From assembly GCA_036674765.1 (NCBI GenBank), contig JARVKI010000132.1, positions 28,357 to 92,356 on the forward strand: a stretch of 64,000 nt of DNA. Direction: 5' to 3'. Positions 10,284 through 21,702 of the stretch are shown piece after piece. The DNA is from Seiridium cupressi (Eukaryota; Ascomycota; Sordariomycetes; Amphisphaeriales; Sporocadaceae). Both the position numbers and the translations under genes were made by a program. Within the stretch, counting starts at the first letter, position 1; every line of letters begins with the position of its first letter. Under the pieces are notes generated by a model. The model saw nothing but the letters and a program-made list of their open reading frames with translations, was not told the origin of the DNA and did no database searches.

Positions 10284-12500
10284 CGTTGAGGTTGTGTTGA
10301 TTGATGGGGCCTATGAGATCGGGTCAGTCAATTTTGTTCAGATACTGGTTTGGGTGATGTTATAGTGGTTGGTGGATGCACTGCACATGTAAGTGCACGG
10401 TAAAAGTGGATCCAGCAATAGGTCTGTTGTAAGTGACAATAATAGGGACGTCGAGGCTGCTCACCAATTCTGGATCCTGTGGTGTTGCATCTGCACCCAC
10501 GCTCGGGGGCTGTATTAAATTCCAGTCTGTCATTCTGTCGCTGATTTCTAACCGCAAATATTGTGTTTGTTGTGCATCAATGCAAACCGGGTATCTCGCG
10601 AGATCGTTGTCCGGAGTTCCCCAACAGGGGGATTATATAGACTGTTTCCCTCTCGCGACACTCGATTCGACTTCACTTCCCAACCGCCAAGATATCAGAT
10701 GGATATATGAAATGAAACAATTTTATAGATGAGGTCTTAGACAGTGTGTTGACATAAGAATACCGGCAGGTTGGGAAGGAAAGGAAAAAGAAGGAAATCG
10801 CGGAAAGACATTTTGGGTGAACCTCCGGGCGAAAGTCCGTAAATGAGCTGTCAGCCGCAATGGGCATGTCATCGACACACACTAAACATGTGTCCAACCT
10901 GAGGATCTTCGGGACGAAGGTGAGAACCTTAACGTTTAGCAACTTTTCCATCGCGCTCCAGTGTACCTCTGGCTTGCTCTTCCCAGCTTATAGTGGTCGG
11001 TCCTGGGGTCTGCGGTACTTCCACGCGGTCGGTGCGAGCCTCTGCACGAGCGCCGATTGGAAGTTTGTGGGGTAGGGGTCTGAACTGTCTCGGGCGATAG
11101 ATACCCTGTTTCAACCATTCAGAAGGCGCATGGGATGCAGTATAGCTTCTAGCCACCGATGGCAGCTCACGCGTTGCGGAATGGGCTTACGAGGTGCATC
11201 GCCGACGAGCCAGCATTGCATGCACGAGGAACCTGCAGCCCCTCCTCAAGCGGCCCCCCTGGGCTTGCAAACTTGCTGCTGGTTGACAGCTTGCTGTGAT
11301 CATCTTTAGGTATCTGGATCCCAAAGCGGGTCGTATCGCCTTCCAGGTCAGTACAATGAGGACAACGTGTAGGACAGTGCACAAGGTGACTGACTGGCTG
11401 CTGGAAAGGGAGAAATGTGTATGCTGATGAATTGGGAGCTGATTGGCTTCGCGCTAGAAGCTGCTTATACCGAAGCTAGTGGCTTTCCCGTGCATTGAAT
11501 TCAATGGCTTGATCATAAGGTTCGAGCAGGATGCTCAGCCACTATCGCCGTCATGGAATCGTTGGCCAATTACACACTAGGCGTTACATCTATGTATACG
11601 AAAGCAGGGAAGTCGCATGTCGGTAGATATCGGTGGCCGGCCACATTACTTTGCGAGTCAGTCATATGTAGCTGAACCAGTCTTGATCTGGCGACAGGTT
11701 GGTTCTTCTCTTTGAGGCTTTGAACTGGCATAGGGCTTGGCGGTAAATCGAGCCAATTAACTAGGCAACCTGCCGAAGACTGGACATGGAGTTTATACTG
11801 GAAGGAGTTGCCTATTACGTTTTGAGAGTGTTTTAAATGAGTGATGGTTGGATAGCCATCCTACATCGTGATAAATGGAGCAATGCACCATAAAGTGACA
11901 GGGTGGTATGTAGTTAGCTCATTCGTGTACCTGTCGTGTTGACAAGTCATGAAGCCTATTTGGATATCGCCTGTAGGCTAATAACTCTGCTTTCCGGGTC
12001 ATCAAATATCATACTTATATGATATTATACCCCTTTAGGCGGGACGCCCATTCCAGACCGTGAGGCACGGTTTGGATAAGTGGAGTGGGACGGGCCGCAG
12101 TTCAAGAGTGGATGTCGATGTGTGGTAATCCCCTATGTTGTCTTAATCAGTTGTGACTGAGATACGTCTTGATAGATTCGTGGTTTGTGGTAAATTACCC
12201 CGCTTCAAGACCATGTTGATATTGGAATGCTTATTATTGACCATGTTGCAAGCTTCCCAGAATGGTTTAATCGTGACACAAATATACTATAGCTCCATGT
12301 TTAGTCGCCCGGTAGCATCCATTTCTTGTGCCAGGTGACATTAGAGTGGAGAGCAACTGAACTATATATTCGTTCTTGTTAGCTATATGTTGGCTGCTTC
12401 TGTAACGCAAGTGGAAGCAGTAGGTGTTGCTGCAACATTATATGAGGTATGATGCCGTCTCGCTCTCAGGGTGTCAACAACGTCTAAGAGCTGGAACGTA
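10284..12500. other. Intergenic: promoter of the membrane protein, then unassigned sequence
   Basis: The first 300-400 bases are the likely promoter and leader of the minus-strand membrane protein gene. The rest (about 10.7-12.5 kb) holds only short frames without motifs. Given the P450 relic just to the right, part of 11.9-12.5 kb may be its unrecognisable N-terminal half, but I could not read it. Confidence 0.45.
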
Positions 12501-13557
12501 AGGACGTGCTTCGTCGGAAACAATTCGACAAATGGTGTGCCGAGTCTCTGGACGGGGTTGTTGGATTTGACTACGATGGGATAGGGCTCGCGATAGACGA
12601 AAAGATCACTGAGTTGTCGACCTTATCGAACGTAAATGTATCTCAGATATATCGAGATAACCGAGGAAACTTACCGCTCATGTCGATACTTTCTCTGCTA
12701 TCATCGGTGGCAAAATTGTTATAATCGGCCCTGTTTCGATATATCATCCCGTCAGAGAAGGACGCTTTGGGGTTTGGCCATTTTATCAGGTACACAATCG
12801 TGGTCTCGTAAATATGGGCGTCCTGCTAATATGCAACCAGGATAGGACGGCCAAGTAAATTGTGAACAAAAGAACCGATTCTGCGAAGCCGGGCTAGAAA
12901 GACATGTTGGCTTCGTTTCTGGCGTATGGCCTCACACGTGAAGAAGCACAATCCATGTTCGTGGTTATAGCTGGGTCAGAAACCACAGCAACGACTATCC
13001 GCTCGACTTTGTTGCATCTCATGACTGCGCCTTCGACTTATTCTGTCCTCAAGGCCGAAATAAAGATGGACGTCAACAGAGGACTCATCTCGACTCCGAT
13101 CGAGCACTCTGGAGCACGAAAATTGACATATCTGCAAGCTGTTATCAAGGAAGGTCTAAGGATTCGCCCGCCAATCGTGGCGCTCGGCGGTGTGGTACCA
13201 TCTCAAGGCAGAGCAACACTCAATGGTGTCCATTGTACCCGAAGGAACCCAAGTTGGTGTCGCCTACTGGGCGGCCTTGCGGAACAAAGAGCTGTGAGGT
13301 GTTTGGGCAGGATGCCGAGGTCTTTCGCTCAGAACGGTGGCTCGAGGCCGATGAGAATAGCTGAAGAGGATGGAGGTCGTCCACGAGATCATTTTCAAGG
13401 TCGATAAGTGGCAATGCTTGGGCAAGCCGATCGCCCTGATGGCGTGAACAAGATGTTCGTCGAGCTCCTCCGGCGCTACGACCTAAGTTTGGTCAATCCA
13501 TCACATCCATGGGACTCGGAGAGTGCTGGAGTATTTTTGCAGTCGAACTTGTGGGTG
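12501..13557 (+). pseudogene. Cytochrome P450 pseudogene (pisatin demethylase-like type)
   Basis: Fragments of a fungal microsomal P450 are readable in order but in several frames. After a TAG just before the conserved KDMLASF segment (12904 onward), the I-helix reads FVVIAGSETTATTIRSTLL with the AGxxTT oxygen-activation motif intact. The K-helix LTYLQAVIKEGLRIRPP keeps ExxR. The frame then shifts; IVPEGTQVGVAYWAALRNKE continues in another frame to a TGA, then VFGQDAEVFRSERWLEADE in another, again stopped. The heme region reads FKVDKWQCLGKP: the Cys is present but the usual FG before it is altered, and a TGA follows shortly. NKMFVELLRRYDLSLVNPSHPW and LWVRVTRVKE form the C-terminus. At least four disruptions make it nonfunctional. 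No clear N-terminal half with membrane anchor was found. The subfamily assignment is tentative. Confidence 0.88.
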
Positions 13558-13942
13558 AGGGTAACGCGGGTCAAAGAGTGAAGGAATTGCCTTTCGTGAG
13601 AGTCTGGCGTAGGCTTATCACATCAATTGTATATCGCATCCAGACTAGTATCAGCGAAGTTGCGTCGACAAGGTCTATCCAGCATAAGCTGAGACCCCCT
13701 GTCAAAGCCACCAATGAAGGCGGATCCACCAAGCAAAGAAAGCTCCAGCCCCCTGACGCGACGCAACGCAACGTAACGAATCGCCAGCTACCCGAGCTAA
13801 ATCTAGGTTCCCACTTGCAAAAGACGAGCGAAAAGCATCTGCCTGGCACCAACGACGACTTCAAAAGCGATACCAACTTCGAGCTCTATAGCATCTGAAC
13901 CTCGATCTCCCCAAAGACTACCAAACGTCCCACTTAGCAAAC
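13558..13942. other. Promoter and 5' leader of the TVP15-like gene
   Basis: This 385-base interval separates the P450 relic from the TVP15-like start codon. It contains AC-rich sequence with repeated acgcaac-type words just upstream of the start, typical of a fungal leader. No gene was recognised. Confidence 0.4.
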
Positions 13943-14744
13943 ATGGAGCTTTCTGATTCCTTGTAAGCAATGATGAAAAGCCTAGCTATCTTGAGCTTTC
14001 TCTGCCTCGTCGCACACCGCGAGGCAGAGAGAGCTCGACTCCCAGCCCCATCGCATATTGTCTCAGAATCTTTGATCGCTAACATGGCGCCTTCAATCGC
14101 AGTCGCCTCGTCAACCTGGCGGTTGGTGTGGTTATGATCCTCGGCGGTGTCTCGCAATTTTTCACCGATCTCAATGGATTGTACGTGTTCCTCCCCATGA
14201 CCCTTTCCGGTCGCGCTCCCGTCGCATCTACGTCCCCAGCAGTGGCATCGCTACATTGGAGTCACCCGGAGTGCTTTAGAGGCGAAGGTCTATGGTCGGC
14301 ATGTCTCGAGTGCTAACACACGACTCCGATAGCCAATCCTTCGTTGTCGGTTCCTACGTCATCCTGTTCGGTGCTGCCATTGGCCTCCTCGAGTTCCAGA
14401 TCCCGCCCCAGGTATCGCGATACGCGTCGTTCCTGTTCTCTTTCATCGGACGTGGTATTTGTGAGCTGAATCTCCTTTGATGCCCCATTGGCAGTCCTCG
14501 CAGAACTCCTCTGCCGGCTTTTCCTTACACCACCATCGTCACAACCTGCTGACTAGCGCTGCTCGCTCCAGTCTACATCTTCGTTGGGTCAATTCTCCTC
14601 AACAGCGGTGTCCTCCGAATCATCGCCGGTTCTATCATCGGCCTTGTCGGTGTCTGCTACGCCGTTCTCGAGTTCATCCCCTCGATCGAGCCCCCCGCCA
14701 ACATGCGCGAAGCGGATGCGGGCTGGGGAGCTGAGCAGGTCTAA
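13943..14744 (+). CDS. TVP15: COPI-associated Golgi membrane protein, TVP15 family
   Basis: This is a small multi-spanning Golgi/endosome membrane protein of the COPI-associated (Tvp15) family, linked to vesicle traffic. Four exons join in frame: 13943-13962, 14103-14180, 14333-14460 and 14572-14744, giving 132 residues. The spliced N-terminus reads MELSDSFRLVNLAVGVVMIL, the usual family start; the first exon is only 20 nt. Four hydrophobic segments follow: LAVGVVMILGGVSQFF, FVVGSYVILFGAAIGLLEF, ASFLFSFIGRGIFYIFVGSI and LRIIAGSIIGLVGVCYAVLE. The tail ends in EPPANMREADAGWGAEQV. Length is close to the yeast protein. The introns (140, 152 and 111 nt) are long for this window. An alternative name would simply be COPI-associated protein. 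Confidence 0.87.
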
Positions 14745-15637
14745 ATCCGGTATATGGCACCGGCCATCTTTATCGAGGTTCAATGCAATTCAAGCTCCTG
14801 ATGAATTGTAGGATAGGGTTTGGTCAATTCTCAATAGTCAAGAAGTAGTGTCATTCTCACGGGAGTACTGCTTTGAAAGAATACCCATGTTTACCTGAAC
14901 GTGTGAGTAGTAAACGGCGTGGGAGAGTACCTAGGTAGAGACGGGGGTCATTGTATACCAAGGAGAGTCCCCTGTCACGGTAGGGTTATTTCCGAGTGTC
15001 ACGCTAGCGAATGTAGAAGTAGGCAATGTGTGAATATGAAGGATGATTTCTGTAGTACTTTCGTGTAGGAATATTGATTGTTGAAAGACTAGATTCTGTT
15101 GTCTTAAGTAAATATGATATTTCGGCTCGGCCTCTTGTATTACAGCGCTGATTAGCAACCATGCCATTTTAAACACCCGACGAACGCGTTGCATGCCGTC
15201 TATCATCCCTTTTTTTTCTCTAGGTCATGTGAACCCCCCGTAGATGCCACAATTTTTGACCATCAAATAGATAACGAGATCAATCGAGAGCCATTCCTCA
15301 AAATTCACATTACCTGGCCGTGTAGTGTGCGCCTTATGCTTTCCAGTCCAAGGAAAAGCAGCTAATGAATCAGTCCCTGCCGTAAACGCACACCTTCCTG
15401 TCCATCTCTAGACCAGACTCTAGATTTGCTCGACTCCGAAATCAAGTTGGTCGTTTCGTCATATGGTGTCCTCCCGATTTTCCGTTGTGAAAGCGCCACC
15501 CTAACCGAACCCCCGTTGCCGGGATTATCATGGGGCGAACCCCGTTCTATTCTTACCAAAAAAGCGTCATTGCAGGTTCGTCATAGCCATAAAGTGGTTG
15601 CAATGTGTTGCATCAAGATCCGTCCCTAATCAATTGC
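14745..15637. other. Convergent intergenic region between TVP15-like and SreA-like genes
   Basis: The 893 bases should contain the 3' untranslated regions of both flanking genes. No motif-bearing frame, repeat or RNA gene was recognised. Confidence 0.45.
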
Positions 15638-17371
15638 TCAATCGCCCAAAGCAGCCAGCTCCCTTTCCTTGGCAGCGAGCATTTCCCTCATTCTCTCGGC
15701 CTCTTGCTGCAGTGCTGCCCTACGTTCCGCTTTCGCTCTCTCGTTCTCGTTGAGAGGAGGCAAACTAAGTGCCACTGAGCGCGACCCGGGGCTTGGTGCC
15801 GAGTATATTGAGCTCGCAGGTGATCGCAGAAGTCTCAATGACTCGGCTGCATCTTCCATGGGATTCGAAATCGGGCTATGAGCCGTCGCGGCCGGGTTTA
15901 AGATCGACTTGATAGACGAGAGACGCTTCGAGCTCTGGCCCGCCTCGCCCATGGGCGGTTCGGAATCAGCCGGAGAGAAGGAACGTTTCCTCGAGGGCGA
16001 CAAGAAGGAGGCTGGCGATAAAGACGACTGCCTTTCGTTCAATAAAGATATTGAAGTCAAGGGCGCGAGCCGGTTATTATCCGTTAACGAATCCCGATTA
16101 TCCATCGAATTGGGAGTGTAGGTCGAGTGATACGCCGCCAAGTCTGATGAAGAAGGCAACGGCGTTGAGTTCTGGCCTTGTCGAATCGGCTCCGGAAGAA
16201 GAGTCGTCGGTTGCTCGTTACGTCGGCGGAACCCGAGGTTCACCGACCCATCTGGGTTCGTACTGCCCTTCTCCTCTGAGCTTGAATACTGGCTTGTCTG
16301 TTCTACCGACTCCATCGGTGTGCCTTCTTCGCCTTGGGAGATAGGAATCACTCGTTTCCTTCTCTTGATGATAGCCTTTTTCATGGTGACGGGCCGATGG
16401 ACGCCGTGAAGTTTGTAGTATAGACCTTTGATTTGTAAGTGATAGCTTTTTCAGAGTAGGGGGAAGGTTGACATACCACAGGCATTACAGATCGTGTGTC
16501 CGCTCTCATCACGACGCCATAGGGGAGTGACCGTTGTACCACAATTTTGGCAGGCGATTACCACGGTGGTGTTTGGACCTTGGGCCTCCTCGGCAGCCAC
16601 ATCAATTGGCTGTGGACCATTGTCCGAGGCATTCCCCGGCTCGGAGGCTTCTTGGTTCTGGAGGGAGAGCTGTGCGCTTTTCGCTACTCGGTTGTTGAAG
16701 GCTGGACAGCCACTGCAGCCTACCGCACCCCCAGTCCCATTACACCTGCCACCACCGGGGCATGATCCTGTTGGTGTCTGATCTGCCGCGACGTATGTTG
16801 CACCGTTGTTCTGATTGCAAGGCTTCGGCGATGTCCGCTCTGGCGACTTCCGTGACGACGTCGCTGCCGCCACCACTGTCGGCGGACGTTTCAGATTAGT
16901 AGGCCGTTGTGAGTTCCGTGCCTTCAGGTATAGCCCACAAGCGTTGCAGATGGTAGCTCCTTGGGGAGATCGTCGCCATAATGGCGTTCTAGTGGTACTA
17001 CAATTGCTGTCTCGAGATTAGTCGGGGCATACGAACCGTGGGCAGTAGTCTTACCTGCAAACCTGGCCACCTTGGCTTGTGGAAGAGCCTGCATTTAGTT
17101 TTGTGTTTGGACTCTTCTCGTCTGATATAACACTAAACGGCGCTGGCGACGGGCTGAGCGATGTAGCCATGTCTCGTCCAGATGTCGTAAAGCTGTCGGT
17201 TCCTGGGCTCCGCGATCCCACTGAAGAAGCATAAGCAGCGTCGTTGGGCGACGTGCCTCGCGAGTCCCCTCTCGACGCCACCGGACGAGTGGGCAAGGCG
17301 GTCCGCATAGTGCCTGTGTTTTCTCTTGGAGGTTTTGCCTCTGGATGGGGGGCAACTTTCATCGAAGGCAT
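15638..17371 (-). CDS. sreA: GATA-type iron-responsive repressor of siderophore biosynthesis (SreA/Sre/Urbs1 family)
   Basis: This nuclear transcription factor represses siderophore and high-affinity iron uptake genes when iron is plentiful. Three exons join in frame: 17371-17055, 17006-16477 and 16425-15638 (introns of 48 and 51 nt), giving 544 residues. It carries two GATA zinc fingers of C-x2-C-x17-C-x2-C: CSNC...CNAC at about 105-129 and CQNC...CNAC at about 258-282, each with TPLWRR. Between them lies the diagnostic cysteine-rich region with C-x5-C-x8-C-x2-C (Cys 188, 194, 203, 206 in [20 protein letters not shown]), thought to sense iron through an Fe-S cluster. Each finger is split or bordered by an intron at its Cys residues. 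The C-terminus (about 505-544) is an Arg/Glu/Ala-rich coiled coil, as in known SreA proteins. No siderophore genes are adjacent in this window. The call is very secure from the CRR and double finger. Confidence 0.97.
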
Positions 17372-20049
17372 ATACCCAGCGATCTATGTCCGAATAATGC
17401 TGCTACAAGGCGGACGCAACAAATCAAAGGAGGAGCGGGTCCTGAGTGTATAGCCTACGGAGTCCCTTGGCAACTGAATCATGTAGTCTACGTCGGACCC
17501 GAATTCTGCGGCTACACAGAGCACGATCCGGATGCCGAAACAGAGTAATGCCGTCGATTTTTTTATACCGTGCCTCGTGAAAGGATGGCCGCGGAGCAAA
17601 TGCGCAGGACTCTTGTCGGTCCGAGTGCAGAAGGGCCGGCGAAGGTGGCAGGCAGCTCTGAGAAGAATGTCGACTGCTTCGGAGACGAAGGTTGTTCGCC
17701 TCTGCGGCAGGCCACTGGGCGGGAATCCGGGACTGATACGGGTATGACCTGGAAGGTAATTTGTCAAGGAGACCGTGGCAGCCACTCGGATCGTGGTCTG
17801 GGCCAGGTCAAGTCGGTTGTCGGAGGATTGATGTCAGAGGGAAAAGTCTGGGGTCGGAGGCGATATCCTTTGGCTCGACAGAGGCAGGTAGGTGAAGTGG
17901 TGGAACCGATGGGACGAAGTGGCCTGTTGTAGTCTGGCCTGTATTGGACTGGGTTGGATTGCCAAAAGGTAGGCACGGATTAGGTATTCTAGTTGCTTAT
18001 GCCACGAGGCGCATCGGCGTCAAATCGTACGGTGAAGTCAGTCCAACTCCGCCACTGCATGTCAAGCACACTCGGACAACATGCGCAGGTGGTTCAAGAT
18101 TCGAGGCTGTTATGGGAAGTGCTGTGACCAATGGCTGCACGGGGTTTTATGAAACCATAACACACGCTTCCGCGATGCCGGAGTCTCTATGCTGACCGCG
18201 GAGGTTCGCTGAGCAAAAGTCTACCTAGTCAGCCACAGTACCGCAGCACAGCGCAGCGCAACGCAGCTCAAGGATGGCAGACTTCCCCAGAGAGCCAGAC
18301 GAGCGCGTGATTCCAGAACCCAGAATCCCGTCAAATGGGAGCAGAACCCCTGTTTTTGTCGTCGTTCTCCCACTTTTGAACATAGACGAGCCCACCGGCA
18401 TCCGTCCCCGGCCAATGAGCACCCGCGTATTTCGAAGCATTTTTGCTTTTCGCAGCGCTAACCATTGGTGGAGGGGCCGACTAGTGCGGACAGGCATCCA
18501 CCTCAACAGCCATGGCACTTCCGATGGGTTCGCGCTGTGCTTCTCAGGGCTTAGCCTCTCGGCTTCGGCGATTCGGCTGGAGACAGCACTGCACTGCTCG
18601 GGTACGTAGCGGAGTCTACGTCACGATGGATGGGCCTGATATTACGTGATTGTCTCTAATCGCTTCGCCGTGGAAATTGTTCAATATATTGGATCGCATC
18701 TTGGCGTGCCCCTGCCCGCGCTCCCTTGGAGTGGGACACGAGATATGCGTCGAGACAAGGGACTCCTGAGGTGAGCTGTCGCATGATGGCCAATGTAAGT
18801 GTTGCACTGATGGCTGCTTATCTTGGTGCGTCTTGGATGTACGGGTCAGTCTTCCGGAGGGGGAGACGGCGGGCGGTGCCACCGAATGCCATTGGGTCAC
18901 CGAGGTCCCGAATGCAGGCGACCACTCCAGCCTCCACACAGCTGTTACCCCGTCTTCTGCAAGGTAGAGCGGTGTAGAGCGGTGTGGCTCTGATCGAGTT
19001 GTAGAGAGAGGCGAGAGCAAGAGATCTCAACAGACTATCGTGAAGGTGCTGTTCTCCCAGACAGTGTAACCCGCACCCCACGTACGTAGCGTGAATTGGC
19101 ACCACCGCATGGCAGTGCCAAGCTTTTTTATCAGGGCCATCAGCTGCATGTCCCTGGGTCGAGATAAGACTGATCTAATTCAATCAAAACTGGGGTCGAC
19201 CTGGCCCTGGGAAGCTCCTACTAGACCCGCTATAGCGGACGACAGCCAGCTGCCAGGTAAACATAACGTAGCACATGGCCAGATGCGTCTCGGAAATAGA
19301 GCCAGACAAAACCCCGCGTTTCCCCCCCAAGCGTCGCCATCTTCTGAATTACATCGTTTCCGTCGTCGTCTGCTCATGTACCCGCCAAAGTATGCGTAGT
19401 CATGGCCGGTTTGCAACCCCAGCGTTCGGCCCGGCGACGTACATGCGAACCGACTCGAGACTGACTCGCGCGCAGAGCCAAAAGGCACCAAACGCAGTGC
19501 GGAGAATTTTTAGAGAGGAACCATCTCACTTTGACAGGGAACCGCTTCACACCCACTTGGAATCTGCTTTCTGGCCGATCTTAGACCGAGCTCCGAGAAC
19601 AGGATGGATTTCGGTAACCGCCGCCAGCAAGTCCGAGACATGGTTTATTGTCTATGTATCTCGTCTGTGTGCCCATCTTCGTGGGTCTATGTACCTAGGT
19701 AGTGTAATCGTGGTTCGATAAGCTTTACCTTAAAACCTTGGAGAGACAACAAAGTCAATATGTATGGTCCGTATATTCTAACTACTTCTGACATGCCCAC
19801 ACGGATTCTTGGCAGCAATTATATGGCAGGAAGAATGCTGGTGTAAGAGTCTCATTGATTGCAGCCTGTGTGCCACTACACTCTGCAACGAAATCATGCA
19901 CTTGATCCTACTAGTAGTGTTTCCTCAACTATGGAGCAAACCAGTATAGTGTACAGAAGCAACAAAATGGCTCTTGCAATAAGACAAATTTCCTCCAACT
20001 CCTTGCAACCGCCGTACAAATGGCACTTCCTTATGCGCAACAGCCAACC
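17372..20049. other. 2.7 kb intergenic block upstream of the SreA-like gene
   Basis: This contains the SreA-like promoter (nearest 17372) and the 3' flank of the next minus-strand gene (ending 20050). Open frames up to 148 residues occur on both strands but overlap each other antisense, have no domains and look incidental to GC-rich DNA. I saw no consensus ATCWGATAA site near the SreA start by eye. Confidence 0.4.
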
Positions 20050-21702
20050 TCATGCATCAAGGTCGCTCGAAGAACTGTCGTGCTTTGGAGGCTCGAGGTT
20101 CATCTGGTTGGCCAAGAGCATCAGCTTGTCGCGAGCAAAGCAAATGACCACCAAGATCATGATGGCGTACCATTGGCGCTGGTTATCGGTCTCCATGTTG
20201 AGATTCATCTCAAAGAACGGCACGGCATCCTCCCGCGAGGCATCCAAGTGGGTGATCAGAACATTATGCTCCATAATGGCAAAGCCCCAAATGACGGGTG
20301 CCTTGGGAACCAAAAGCTCAATAGTCTCCGCCTTCGCCTTGGGATTCTTCTTGGTCTCATCTGCACGTCGCTGCGTCTGCACGGGGATGAGGTGGTCTCG
20401 CCAGTCTTGTGCCAATTGTTCCATTGTATCGCGAATTTTTTCAACGGCATCAGCCTGTCTAGTGATTCTGCCAACATCGAAAATCGTGACGGTTGGTGGA
20501 ATCAGGTCATCGAATTGAGAAAGGCCACCGTCTTTCCAAGCCCACTTGACGGCTTTTTCTAAAGTGGATTTTAGAGTTTTAACGTATCGGGCTCTGAATT
20601 TTTGTGCATCGTTCGCCTTGTCGATATGATCCTTGCTTTCGTCATCCTTTTCCTCGAGATACTCGTTACGTATGTCTCGAATCCTGGACTGGACCTTGAT
20701 AATGTTTATTAATGTTTTGGAACCTAAATGCAGCGTCAGCTTGGCGAGAAGCGGTTGCAAGCTTTTATTTTCATTTTCTGGAGGGCTCATATTTACCATG
20801 ATAGTCCTGACCGTCAGTGCGTTCGTATATTCTCGGCCAGCGAATTCCGTAATTAGTCTTCTTGTAGAAGAGGCCCTGTGGTATTGGAATACCGTTGAAA
20901 TGACCTTGCCATGTTTCTGGCAAAAGTGCAACACCTGCTGGATTTCTGGAGATGATATGTAGCTGTTTTTGTTCGTCGCGAAAGTTGGCGAACGGGGTTT
21001 GTCCATCTACCGAGTCGTTCTCCGACCCTGACGAGGATTTGTCATCAGAACCCTCCGAGTCTGATGAACCACTGTCACTCGGGCCGCCTGGACTGTGAAT
21101 AGGGCGCTTTTTGCTTGTGCCGGTGCTGCTGCCACTACTGCTGCCGCCGCTGCTGCCACTACTGCTGCCGCCGCTGCTGCCGGTGCTGCTGCTGCCACTA
21201 CTACCACCGCTGCCGTTGCCACTGCCACTAGCAGCACCATCCAACGTTCTTTGGAAAATACCTCGAATACTGCCAGCTCGCACGATTGGATCACCTGGAC
21301 CTGAACCTGTACCCGAACCTGTACCTGTACCAGTGCCTGCGCCAGTGCCAGTGCCTGCACCTGAGCCTGTGCCTGAGCCTGAGATAAGACCGCCAGAACC
21401 GAAAGGGTTTGGAGGTGTGGGTAGTGCACCTCCGCTTTCCGCCCCTGGGCTAAGCCGCGGGCTCGTGTCGTTGAATCTGGGCCTCTTTGTGGGATTTGCC
21501 CCAGTCTTCGTAACGTCGTGTTCCTGTGTCTTGTTAGTATTTGTGGCTTTATAAGAAGTTTATTTCTCTCCGCTCAGAGTCGGCTGGCATTTCACGTTCG
21601 CGCACTCACGTTGATAATCCCTCCCGGTCCTTCGGGCTGCAGGAGTCCATCTCCAGTATCCCTCAGGTCAAGAGGTCGTCGACCAGATCTGAAGATAGAC
21701 AT
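20050..21702 (-). CDS. Unrecognised protein with Gly/Thr/Ser repeats and a C-terminal hydrophobic segment
   Basis: I do not recognise this family. Three exons fit well: 21702-21610, 21523-20797 and 20723-20050, with introns of 86 nt (TACTAAC branch, CACAG acceptor) and 73 nt (CTGAC branch, TTTAG acceptor), giving 497 residues. The N-terminus is MSIFRSGRRPLDLRDTGDG. Residues about 75-105 form GSGTG/GTGTG repeats, and about 125-170 form GSSGGSSSGSS repeats, then an acidic Ser-rich stretch. The C-terminal 290 residues are a folded-looking charged domain, including SKTLINIIKVQSRIRDIRN and WGFAIMEHNVLITHLD. A short hydrophobic run (QWYAIMILVVICFA) lies some 30 residues from the end, so a tail anchor is possible. 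A start at the internal ATG near 21283 would drop the repeats. Function is unknown; intron signals and frame continuity support a real gene. Confidence 0.75.

Noticed and set aside
17384..17785. 133-residue minus-strand frame upstream of the SreA-like gene
   Set aside because: It lies in the expected promoter or leader, is out of frame with the gene and has no domain.
19275..19721. 148-residue plus-strand frame
   Set aside because: No motif, no clear start context, overlapped by frames on the other strand.
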